NCBI GenBank assembly: GCA_010094045.1
Contig: ML986579.1
Span: forward strand, 1,118,206 to 1,182,205
DNA from: Lojkania enalia
Lineage: Eukaryota > Ascomycota > Dothideomycetes > Pleosporales
Direction: 5' to 3'
Length of the DNA stretch: 64,000 nt
Under the pieces are notes generated by a model. It was not told the origin of the DNA. It searched no databases and saw only the letters and a list, made by a program, of their open reading frames with translations. The stretch's first letter is position 1; the number at the start of each line of letters is the position of its first letter. This document shows positions 24,577 to 34,191 of this stretch, one piece after another. The position numbers and the translations under genes are program-made.

Positions 24577-25330
24577 CTAACCGGATTCGATCTTTCTAAA
24601 GGTGACGCTTAGCTGCCCACTCCTCGCGTATGATCGAATCATGTCCGCCATAGCCTGTCGTTTTTCAGCATTATCCGCATTACTCCTCCACACAATCACG
24701 CGACGAAGTCCTGGGAACAGTTTGAGGGAAGATAAATCGATCAATATCCCCCTGTAAACGGAAAGTAAGGCAAGCTCCTCGATAGCATGTTTCTGAACCG
24801 GAAGGAGCTTGCGCAGCCAGTTCTCGATATCGCAGCGGTAGTAAGGAATAATGAGGAAGGTGTTTTGTTGGAAGGGAAGAAGCATGGTCTCGGTATATAG
24901 TTGCCGGCATACTCGGAGATACGATGTGAAGATCCTTGGGTGATACGGTAACTTATGTCGGACGGTGCCGTCGATCCAGAAGGCCCCGTCTTCTTTAAGA
25001 TATGAGTAGGCCTTGTTCCGGATTTCAGGGGGTAGAGATACTAGAGGAGAGACTTTCTGATTTCGTTGTGAACTGTGGCTTGCCAGTTATATCCTGTTCG
25101 ATTGTGTGTTATTGATGCTTTACTCATATTGCAAGCTGTCCGGCCTCCTCGACGAGCTTTGTCAATCTATCTATGGGCTTAAGGACACTCAGATTAGGTT
25201 TCTGAACTCTTCTGATGGATTCCTTAACCGCAGATATCTGCTGACGCGATTTGTCCGGTGACATGCTAACGGTTATCGAAAGCGGTAGAGTAGAAGTAAA
25301 AGATTCAGATTGAACTAGGAGCTTGGGCAT
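24577..25330 (-). pseudogene. 2EXR-domain gene with a mutated splice donor
   Basis: Exon 1 (25330..25128, starting MPKLLVQSESF, ending GQLAI) and exon 2 (25072..24577) align with the intact paralogue at 21711. Exon 2 reads QRNQKVSPLVSLPPEIRNKA, then YLRVCRQLYTETMLL, then LFPGLRRVIVW. Both exons are open and the phase-2 junction is conserved (QLAI followed by SQRNQ here, TLKNQ there). At the donor, however, position 25127 reads ATGAGTAAAG where GTGAGT is expected, and reading through hits a TGA at once. The acceptor CACAG at 25077-25073 is intact. A single G-to-A change would have inactivated splicing. Unless a rare AT-AG intron or another donor is used, the product is a 68-residue fragment. 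Confidence 0.65.
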
Positions 25331-25521
25331 GGGAGAGATTTATATATAAATAGTATGCCGAGCTTATTAAGTAAAGGTAATGGGTATGTTAGCGCCATAA
25401 GTCTCAAGTAAAGAAATGTGGCCTTCGGTTGAAGCTTGGGTTACAAACCTTCGGATTTCGGAGAGAATAATATATCTATATGAAGATACATGGTCGCCAG
25501 ATATCTTAATAGTTGTGGGCT
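25331..25521. other. Short AT-rich spacer
   Basis: Promoter side of the decayed 2EXR copy. It contains tatatataaata near 25340. Confidence 0.35.
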
Positions 25522-25785
25522 TTAACACAGTAGCCGCAAACTAATATTCAGATTACTATGGAGATAATTGTGATGAAGCATATCAGAAACTAATTCCGTT
25601 AAAGCCAGATTGTCCCTCAGAGCTGTAGATTGTGTATTACCATACAAACGCCAGCCGTTCTTCTCTGCGGACACCCTCAACCCAAAACTACTCGGATTCC
25701 CGGTTACGACATCCACCTTTTTACTTATATACCAAACCATGGCACGTCTGAGCCTAGGTAACTGCCTAGTGCAGCCTCCTTCCAC
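25522..25785 (-). pseudogene. C-terminal relic of a 2EXR-like gene
   Basis: The minus strand encodes LPRLRRAMVWYISKKVD near the start of an 87-codon frame. This matches the LFPGLRRVIVW strand of the copy at 24577 and the LPGLRKLKIS strand at 2840. No signature, start or intron is found upstream, where stops occur in frame. It is interpreted as a truncated, decayed copy. Confidence 0.4.
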
Positions 25786-27056
25786 CAGCTAGCCTTATTG
25801 GACAAGTAACAGTGAAAATCCGTGTTCTGGCAAATGCTTTCCTCCATTGCATCTCGATGCGCGACAGCTAATCTGTCAATTACATACCCTATAGCTATAA
25901 TAGAGGAGAGGCATCATTCATTGTGGCTGACAGGTAGAAGCCTAGTTTCGGAATAGGTTTGCTTGTAGATGCCGTAGGTTAGAAACGAGAACCTCGGTCT
26001 TGCATGTTCAAGTATCTTCGTAGATTCGTTATCGCTAAACCCGACAGTAAGATCGCGACTTTGGAAACCGGCATGTACGAGTCCTCTGTCAACTTAAGGG
26101 TAGATCTTGTTTCTAAGACTAGCTAGAAATTATAAGAATGATGATTGTTGTTGGTCGCGTCAAGCGCTTTATTACGTCAGTATCGTTCCCATGAATCATC
26201 TATCCACCTACATGGTAAAATACTGCCCCTTTGGCGTAAATTTTATGAGCCGATTTTAGTCCTTCTGAACGTAATTCATCATCTTGAGACTACAAGAACC
26301 ACTCTCTATGCTGTGAAGGAGCTTGGAGCGCAGCTTTAGTGTTATGAATCTCTTCAGGGCCTTCAGTTTCTTGACTCGGGAGAATTATCTCAGCTTTTTA
26401 ACGCGTCCAGTGGAAGTTTGAGCTTTACGGGATCCATATTGGTTGACTGTCGTTGTGGCTCAAGCGTGCATTACGAGGCGTGGAGGCGAGATCCCGCTCT
26501 CCTGGGCGGTGGGGTTAACATGAGTGGTGAGAGCGAGCTCCACCGAGTGAATAACTTTGCTAATCTATGATTTGGAAGCATGTAGTCGTGTGTCATCGAT
26601 ATTAGCAAAATTAAAGCCTTATAATACGTCACGATAATGCGGGAGTCCGGTAAAACTCCATCCACTTTGAAACACAACCATATCCCGCATGTGAAGATGT
26701 CCAGTTGACTTATAATCTGCTCGAGGTCGAGAATGATGTAAAACTCCGTGAACGTAAGCGACTTCTTATAATAACTGGCTTGATTAAGTAGACAAGATTT
26801 CAATCCCGTTCCTAGAGTTAAACGAGTAGAATCTCCCTGCAATATCTTAAACCGCTTGGATGTCCTCATATTATAGCCAATATCTATAGTAAGCTGAAGA
26901 ATATCTCGTGGTGGAATCTAAAAGAGCAGACACCGTAGGATATCTGCCAACTATACCCCCTATGCTATATTTTTCGAGTACGAATATAAAAACCCCCTGG
27001 ACTAGAGTAAATATTCCTGTTCCTCCTCACTTTTCATATTGCAATCCTCATAACCC
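25786..27056. other. AT-rich region with unassigned relics
   Basis: A 132-codon minus-strand frame (26471-26869) is open but has no recognisable motif or flanking exon. Its hydrophobic middle (YYKALILLISM) resembles the general style of the 2EXR relics, which is not enough to call it. Confidence 0.35.
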
Positions 27057-27368
27057 CTAAACTATTGTTTCATCCTTCCCGTAGCCCTTTCTCCTACATT
27101 TGCGAAGGAGCACTTGCTCTAAAATACCATCAACGTCTGGCCTCCTAAGCTCTCTTCGGATTCTTTCATACAGATAGATAGCGCTGTTAATATGCCAAGC
27201 AAATCCAATATGAATGCCTGTAAGGACCGGCAGTTTTACTAGGAATAGAGTGCAAGTCTGTATTAGCTTAGCCATGGAGAAGAAAGTGGATCGAATGGCT
27301 TCTTTCTGAGTGGGACATAGCTTATGAATGAGCCTCTCGAATTGTTCTATTTCTTGGCAATAAAACAT
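27057..27368 (-). pseudogene. Partial 2EXR-family C-terminal fragment
   Basis: A 103-codon frame reads YCQEIEQFERLIHKLCPTQK, then LVKLPVLTGIHIGFAW, ending in a basic tail. It aligns by eye with the copy at 24577 (YYRCDIENWLRKLLPVQK then LKLFPGLRRVIVW). The 2EXR signature and N-terminal exon are absent upstream. It is a remnant of another family member, or a very short diverged gene. The frame is intact over its length. Confidence 0.45.
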
Positions 27369-27886
27369 AGCTGCTTAGAGCCGTCATAGAAGAATTGAAA
27401 AGCTTAGATTCGGGCTTACGCTCGCCTAGAAATCCCAGTAGCATCTTTTTTATAAAAAAATAAAATAAAAGGTACTCTGCGTGATCAAGAACGTTGGCAG
27501 ATGTTAAGGCCGGATTGTTTGAACGGTGACAACAGCTCGTGGTATGAAATGCGGCATAGAAACCAAGGACTAGGCTGAAAGGGGTTAAGCTTTATCGATA
27601 TCCAGTAATAGACTAGAAAAACATCCTGCCTGGGAACATCCTACCGACCTCTACACTGAGTTTCACGTAACCAAGAAGCTTACAATAACGGTTAAATTCA
27701 TATAGAGAGGAAATTTGGATATTATACATAATATGACAGATATCTAGTACAATTAGCGACCGAATCCTGTATCATAAAGCTAAGTGAAGAAAACATAAGG
27801 TCATTTTCCAGACGACTATCAACCCTCCTATGGTTGATCCGCCGGATTCTAGAGCATAGCTTCAACAGTTGTTGTGGTAATATTAG
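27369..27886. other. AT-rich intergenic sequence
   Basis: No supported gene. It includes an A-rich tract near 27450-27470. Confidence 0.5.
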
Positions 27887-28813
27887 CTACTCCTCATCGC
27901 TCATAGACTCCTCGCCCTCGAAAATTGCATCCATTTCTGCAACAACCTCCGCGCTAACATCACTCCAGATTTGTCCCCTCGTTGTCTCCTCGTGACGCGC
28001 GATAGTCGTAATATCGAAAGCATGGCCTGCCCACACGCCTCGGTGGACATTATGATTCTTCTCGTAGTCCGGAAATCCGACGGATTTGATCGAGTTCCAC
28101 CCAGTGCGTACTAGAACGATATCACCAAGGCAGTAGCCACCAGTGATAAACGGACCCTCAAAATTTGCATGGCGATCTGCCGCAATAGCGTCAGCGCGGA
28201 CGAATTCCTTCGTTGTGAGGTTTCGCAACATCCATGGTTGGTCCCTCGGATAGAAACAACTAGCTTGGGCAGGGATCATCGTCTGGCTCATGAAACTCCG
28301 AATCAACCCGATGTTGTCTAGACGGCTCTTCCATCTATGATATGCTTCTGGAATGTAAATGGTCTCGTCGACCTCCTCGAAGTGGTCCATGATGAATTCG
28401 CTGACGGTGGGTTGCCAGCGCCAGCATTTTCTTTCATATTCCTCGAATTCCTCCGATTGCTCTGCATCGAAGAGATTTGAAGGAAACTCCTTGTAGCTTC
28501 CGTCAATTAGCTTTCGCTCTGATAGGACAATATTAGGTTCCCGCGGAACTTACTACGAATCGTGGCCAAGACAGATGAGGTTCTTGCCGGCCCATGGCGC
28601 AAGTCGGGAAAGGTAACGTGCTTCAAGGATTCCGCAGCAAAGGTTCAGGAAGTACGGAGTAGTGCATGCCATACAGAAGAGGCTATTTTCGTCGAGATTT
28701 TTGAGGATCTCAAGTTGAAGTTCTGCAGGAAGGCCTGATAATGAAGTATGGTTCGAAGTAGAATCTTTAGACGCATAAGAGGCTTCACTCATGTGGCTGA
28801 CAGCCCCTAGCAT
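27887..28813 (-). CDS. F-box domain protein, two exons
   Basis: Predicted 289-residue protein from exons 28813..28554 and 28496..27887. The 57-nt intron is GTAAGT..GAAG. The F-box-like motif lies at about residues 26-65: LSGLPAELQLEILKNLDENS, followed by LFCMACTTPYFLNLC. Then come LAPWAGKNLICLGHDS and, after the junction, YKEFPSNLFDAEQSEEFEEY, a pattern common in fungal F-box proteins. The C-terminus is acidic (EGEESMSDEE). F-box proteins usually link substrates to SCF ubiquitin ligases; the substrate here is unknown. An alternative donor two codons earlier would shorten the protein slightly. A second in-frame ATG lies at 28792. Another small gene on the same strand ends only 25 bases upstream. 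Confidence 0.72.
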
Positions 28814-28838
28814 TCCGTGGGGGTTGCTAGACTTTTTG

Positions 28839-29295
28839 TTAAAGCTTTGTCTGGAACTGATGGATTAGTACTGCCCACCGACTGTGGATGACGGGGATCG
28901 CAAGATGCATAACTATAAAAAAACCGTAATCCTCTAAAAGAAACCGGCCTAGAGATGCACCGAACGAGAAATATTCTCTTAGTGTGGGGACAACGAACGA
29001 AAAGTCTGACATTGTAAGATGGGAGCGGAGCTTCCTCCCTCCAGAGCACATGTGAGCCATTCTTGATCAAAACAGACGGTTTCAACTTACCTTGTTCTAC
29101 AAAAAGTAGCGAATTCGGGCGATCCGGCGAGGTTGTAAGAGGAAAGGTCCTAGCCAGATCATGTTCGAATAAATCCTCTTCCAGTACGTGTGAAGTAAAA
29201 TGCGCTAACCTGTTTTGGCGTCTGCGAACTGCAACGAGTAGAGGACGCGCAGTCTCGTCATAGGTTGCGTCTGTGGCCGGTGTGGAAAGCGACAT
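28839..29295 (-). CDS. Hypothetical 123-residue protein, two exons
   Basis: Exons 29295..29091 and 29005..28839 are joined by an 85-nt intron with a GTAAGT donor and a GTCAG acceptor in phase 1, giving one continuous frame. Exon 1 reads ARPLLVAVRRRQNRLAHF and FEHDLARTFPLTTSPDRPNS. Exon 2 reads DFSFVVPTLREYFSFGASLG then FLLEDYGFF. No domain is recognised. It ends 25 bases before the ATG of the F-box gene on the same strand, which leaves no room for a separate promoter. The two may be co-transcribed, or this may be the misjudged 5' part of the F-box gene. Confidence 0.5.
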
Positions 29296-29977
29296 GTTGT
29301 GACTTCGTCTCTCGGCTCGCCGAATTGGAAGTAGAAGGGGAAGATGAAGTCTCGCATGTATACTACGGAGCTATGTCACACGTAGTATTCAACTGAACGA
29401 ATTTGAAGTACAAACGAAGTATAACACACTTTTTTAAGAATAAAATACATGACTAAGGTTAAGGGGAACACGCCTTTATAGATAGATTGCAATAGGAATT
29501 CATGGAATCTCTCTGACCGATTTTCGTCTCGTTACTTCTATGGCGTCATTTGATTGGCGGATAACTCTGCACAACATCATGGGGCCATGGTCTGCCAAGG
29601 ATTAATCAGGAGACTCCACTAAGCAATCGTCGCCCCTCAAAATATTCCATCTTTGAGATGTGGCAATTCCAAGACTCTACGAGTGATTGGCTCAACGGAG
29701 TTTACTAGGAATTCGGTACGGGCTCATGATATATCTCTTATGTGTCTTCATGAATAATCCGTTGCGATAACAAGGAACCTCCGGATGGCTTGTGACACGC
29801 TTCAGTACCACCGCATACAATAGGCACGGGCTGTTTCGCAAACATGCTTAGGCACAGCCACATCTTCACCGGTCCTCAACACGTAGCACGTCGACTATTC
29901 CCGCCAGTTAAGATAAAACCATGTGTTGGCCAGCCATGAGAAAGGTGAGTTCACGAAATGGCTCGAGACAAGGACTA
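29296..29977. other. Intergenic region
   Basis: Probable promoter of the leftward gene at 29295, then unassigned sequence. Confidence 0.4.
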
Positions 29978-30296
29978 TCATCGCTGGTCACGAGATACCA
30001 AAATGTTTGTACGAAGGATGGCTTCGTCCCTGGCTGTGCTTGCATATGGAGACGTTTTATCGGAACGCACCTGATCAAAGACCGGTCTACACTTCGCATA
30101 TAAACCGTATTCCTTGGCCAGGGTGATACTCTGGACTTTCGGCCCCTCCATTATTACAGCTGCGGCTTCCCTCACCGCTACTCTCCGCTCCAGAGTCGTC
30201 CGGCATTCCGAATATTTGTGTCAGAAGTCATTCATGTCTGGGGCCGCTCGCATCAAGCATTTTAGCATGTTTGCAGCGGCCTGCACTAGGACTTAG
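29978..30296 (-). pseudogene. Decayed exon with one in-frame TGA
   Basis: A minus-strand frame reads LVQAAANMLKCLMRAAPDMN, is broken by TGA (30223..30221), and resumes HKYSECRTTLERRVAVREAA through VIMEGPKVQSITLAKEYG to CRPVFDQ. Continuity on both sides of the stop suggests a former CGA codon changed to TGA. A GTGCGT sequence at the end could be a donor. The family is not recognised. No intact start or downstream exon was found. Confidence 0.4.
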
Positions 30297-30555
30297 GCCA
30301 CTGCACTGGCGACGGCGTTTAGATACCGCCAAATGCATTCGTCAATGCCTAATCAATCTCACAATACTTCATTATTCAAAGTTTATCAGGATATCATCCA
30401 CGCATTGTTGGGCGTTGATTCATTGAAATAGTCCGCTACTCAAGCTATACTCAGCTATATTCATGATAATCCATACCCGTTACCCTAGGGATTCCTAGCG
30501 ATCCTCTCTGCTAGAAACTCAATCTAGAGGCCAATGGACTGAAGCTGCTTGGAGC

Positions 30556-30870
30556 TTATTTGCCAGAGTTGTAGCGGGAATAGCCAGAGCCGGAGTTGTA
30601 GTAGGTGGAGCCGTTGGGGTTGCTGTAGTAGTACGATCCATTCGAGTTGGAGTAGTGGTAGGAGTTTTGGTTCGATGCTCCGGAACCGTAATCACGGGAG
30701 CAGTAGTGGTTACCCTGTCTCATGAATTAGAAATGTACACGAATATTAGGGGAAAGGGGCGAAAGGGGCGAATCTACTTGGCTGTTGGTACCTGAGCTCG
30801 TGACACTGTAGCCTTGACTACTGCTGTTGCCAGAGCTGCCACCCGAGGAGCTTGAAGATCCCTTCGCCAT
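30556..30870 (-). CDS. Small Ser/Tyr/Asn/Gly-rich protein, two exons
   Basis: Predicted 83-residue protein from exons 30870..30778 and 30714..30556. The 63-nt intron is GTAGAT..ACAG in phase 0. The N-terminus is Ser/Gly-rich (MAKGSSSSSGGSSG). After the junction come NHYCSRDYGSGAS, then a Tyr/Asn/Ser-rich tail with YHYSNSNGSYYYSNPNGSTY and a SGSGYSRYNSG end. Only one Cys is present. It has no signal peptide or membrane segment. The composition resembles low-complexity, prion-like or stress-granule-type segments, but no function can be assigned. I recall short proteins of this pattern in other filamentous ascomycetes, which would make it a conserved unknown. Both exons are too short to be noticed by simple open-frame scanning. 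The coding sequence is GC-rich within an AT-rich block. Confidence 0.7.
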
Positions 30871-32857
30871 GGTAGTTGATAAGGATAATTGAGTGTAGCC
30901 TGATTATGATCGGGGTTGGGGACGTGCGTGGTTGTGGTTGCGATGGAGAGGAAGTAATGGAAGAGGAAAAGAATGAGGTGACGCCCCGCTTTGTGTTCCT
31001 TTTAGGCGGCTCCACACGTGCAATTGCGCTTGCTTCTTATCATGTGGTGAAACGTTTACCGTGACAAACTGCGCGTCTTCTGATAACAACAAGAATTTCG
31101 AGAAAGCAACAGTGCCGCGCGGTCACGCTTCGTATTACTTAGCCAGTAGCCATCGCGCTCATTGTCGGGGTTCACATTAGTATTTGTTCCACACCGCAAT
31201 GTGTAGAAGATGAATTGCCTGCGGATCTATACCAGCAATTGCACAATGTTCGACGTAAGTGATAATCGCTATGCAATATTCATCTAGTGATGGGAAGAAT
31301 AGCGACATATGTCACAGAGGCGCACGTTAGCGTGTTTCAAGGGTTCGCAACATCATATGACGACTAACCGGATTTGGAGAAGCATATCTTGGATGCAACG
31401 TGAAGGCAGGGTTCATGTAAAGCGGATGTAGGAACCGATGTAATCGTCTTCTTTTAACGAACATTCATATACATATTCATGGGCGCAACTTCACCTTTCT
31501 TCGAACAAGCAAGGTCTCATGGATTTTCCTCGTCGAATCCGGTGATGGAATGAAAGATCGAGGCTCTTATTCTAATGACTTTGATCTAGTAAAATATATA
31601 TAAGACTCACATTACCTGTTGGGGACCCGGATGTCGCTGTCCTAGGTTTGAAACTATCACAAGCGTCAGCGAAGGAAACTCCCAACGATCCTACCCACTC
31701 GATACTAGGATGCGAAGTAGGATAGGAGAGGTAGCAAAATAAAGGAAAAGTCTACAAATTCATATTGATAGAGCTGTGATATATGGATTCAAGCGGCTAA
31801 TACATAGAAATGGAAACGCAACATAGTCCGAGCTGTCAGGGCAGAATTGTATCCTTTCGATTGATCCTTAACCACTCTTCTTCATGTCCCATATTCGTAA
31901 TCCCACAGCAGGTATATCCGTGTAGCATGGATCCACAAATATTCGGTTCGGAATGGATGAGCATGTTAATTGACAAGTGCATTGGCAGTAGCCCACCAAT
32001 AGTCTACCAGGACTCGAATAGACAAGAAAGTTCAATATCCATACTAGGACATTATGTCCACAATGGTAATAGTAGTCCTGAAGATGGAGCGACTTGCGGA
32101 TGCTAGCTTGAATTGCTATCACAATCAAAACTTGGACGTAGATTCCAAAATGCATTCAACAGTGCACAGTACCATACTTCCCGCACCTATCCATCACCTC
32201 TTCTTCAAGTCAACACTTCTTCTTCTATCATGCCCTCGGTGCTCGCAATTATAAACCCAATTCTCCTTACCTCGGCTAGTGACAAACTCTCCTCTTCCCT
32301 CTTCTTCGCATTCCGATCCCGCTAAAAAGGCCAACCGACAATTATGCAAAACTAGATGATGCCGTAAACGGCAAATACATTCATGATAGTTTCATTGTTC
32401 CGCGCTATCTCTTCTTCGGTCTTCTTTCTCGAGAGAAGCATTTTCGGTGTGGGACCACGCCCCGAAGAAGTTGAGCTTCGAAACTGAGCGGGTTGAAAGA
32501 TGAAGGGAAGGAGCGAGGAGTAAACGGGATTGTGGGATGAGAGCCTTAAAGCTGCGCCCCAGAGGTATTGAACAAGTGAATCGTAACAAATCAAGCACTG
32601 TCGTTGCCCTCATCTTCATTGCTGTGCCACTTAGACCCTTCACTTCGTAGGTACTTCGCAATGGGCCAATTTTGACCAATCGAACGAGCAAATACAATCA
32701 TGCTTTCACGACAATCTGATATCGGATGGAGATTCTGGAATGCAAGAGCGGGCTGAGGAATCGGTTTTCCATTAGGCCACTTATTTTTTTTCGCCTACTT
32801 TGCATCTATCATCTTCGACGTCTTCGGCATTCTTACTCATAATTAAGGTCGTCAGCA
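30871..32857. other. Intergenic region without a supported gene
   Basis: The first ~200 bases are probably the promoter of the small protein to the left. Beyond that only short frames occur, with no recognised motif. Confidence 0.45.
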
Positions 32858-33423
32858 ATGGAGCAAGACGGCTATCAGCCACTGTAACCAGCAAATGCCC
32901 CTTTCCCAAGCCTCCAAAGCTATTCCACAACTCCTACCAGAACGCGCAGCGCAGCAAATGCATCAAACATTCCCTAGCCGCTACCAAAACGAGCAGCCTA
33001 ACCCGTCCCACCAACTGCGCCATAGCACTCCAACCAGCCCTATCATACGTACCCCCCAACTCATGACCTCCAAATCCATTAACCAAAAAAATCCAAATGT
33101 TCCCCCTCCCACTAACCACCGCCCCCTCATTCTAACCCTTAAAATCTTCTCCCTATCCCTAGCAATCCCCGAGCCATTCTTCCTCCCCTCCTTGCTTCTA
33201 TTTCTCCTTGAGTTCCCGCTCACCATGTACCTCTTCGTGAAAGGGGATGCTTATGCGCACCGCTGACGCTGGTTCCGGCAGTTGGTTCGGGTCATGTACA
33301 ATCTAGATAATGAAGACGAAGAAAAAGATGAAGACGACGTGGATGTTGAGATAAGGGTCAAGGGGAAAGATGTTGGGGAAAGCTGTGTGAAGGATATGGT
33401 ATATGGACGCAAGGTAGGCTAAG
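32858..33423 (+). other. Possible membrane-protein gene or relic
   Basis: A 123-codon plus-strand frame (32895-33266) is Pro/Gln/Ser-rich, then strongly hydrophobic (KIFSLSLAIPEPFF, LPSLLLFLLEFPLTMYLF). Its TGA can be avoided by a 45-nt intron starting GTGAAA after MYLF, with a GCTGAC branch-like sequence and a GGCAG acceptor at about 33281. The frame then continues LVRVMYNLDNEDEEKDEDDV to a stop at 33423. An ATG at 32858 (MEQDGYQP) lies in another frame. This could be a small membrane protein with an acidic tail, or a decayed gene. The family is unknown. Confidence 0.3.
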
Positions 33424-34191
33424 TAATGAGCGCTCGAGTTCGGTGGTGCTAATGGTTAATTTATAGGGTGGGGTGGGGCAAGGGGGAGAGGTAGGTGGGT
33501 GCTATCCATAATATTTGTTCGACGGATATGTAGGATTGCTTGCAAATATGAGCCCGAAGTCTAAGAATTAGCGGGGTCAGGGCCGAGTAGTTTGAAGTAA
33601 ATACCTGGAGAAGCACATGTGTTGAGAGACCTGCATGGCAGGCTGTAGTTTCACTGGGACGGAAACTTGAATCATCATCGAAGTGAAACATAAGAGGATG
33701 GATCGACTTGCACGACCGGAACAAGCATCAGACTTCCAATCACTCAATCACAACACATCACTTCTCCAGTGCAAAAGAAATTATGAAGTAGGATGTCATT
33801 CATTACCATCGGCTAATCATACAATAATAAGAAAACCGTATATATTTACCTCCAACGCCTAAGCAAAACATAACCCGCTTGGTCTACTACAAAGTAAGCT
33901 TTTGTGGCTGACAAGCCTGACATCCAATAGTATACCTAGGAAATACCGGAAATATAAAACAGACAATAGACAAAACAAAGACTATTGGTAGGAAATTTTG
34001 CCGTTCACCCCCAGCAAAGACTACTGACTCTCACCTTTGGACCCCCCGATTCGCGGGCAAGTATCAGTAGTCTGGCTGGAAGTGTGGTATCATCCAGTCA
34101 TTACCATAATTTGAACAAATGAAATACGAATAAGAATAAGGAGAGAACAGAAGAAGTTCGACGCGCCCGACGACCAAGTTACGTAGTCAGG
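33424..34191. other. Intergenic region downstream of the LEA-like gene
   Basis: 3' flank of the leftward LEA-like gene. AT-rich, no supported gene. Confidence 0.45.

Noticed and set aside
26471..26869. 132-codon minus-strand frame in AT-rich DNA.
   Set aside because: Frame is open but no motif, start context or exon partner was found. AT-rich sequence can hold such frames by chance.
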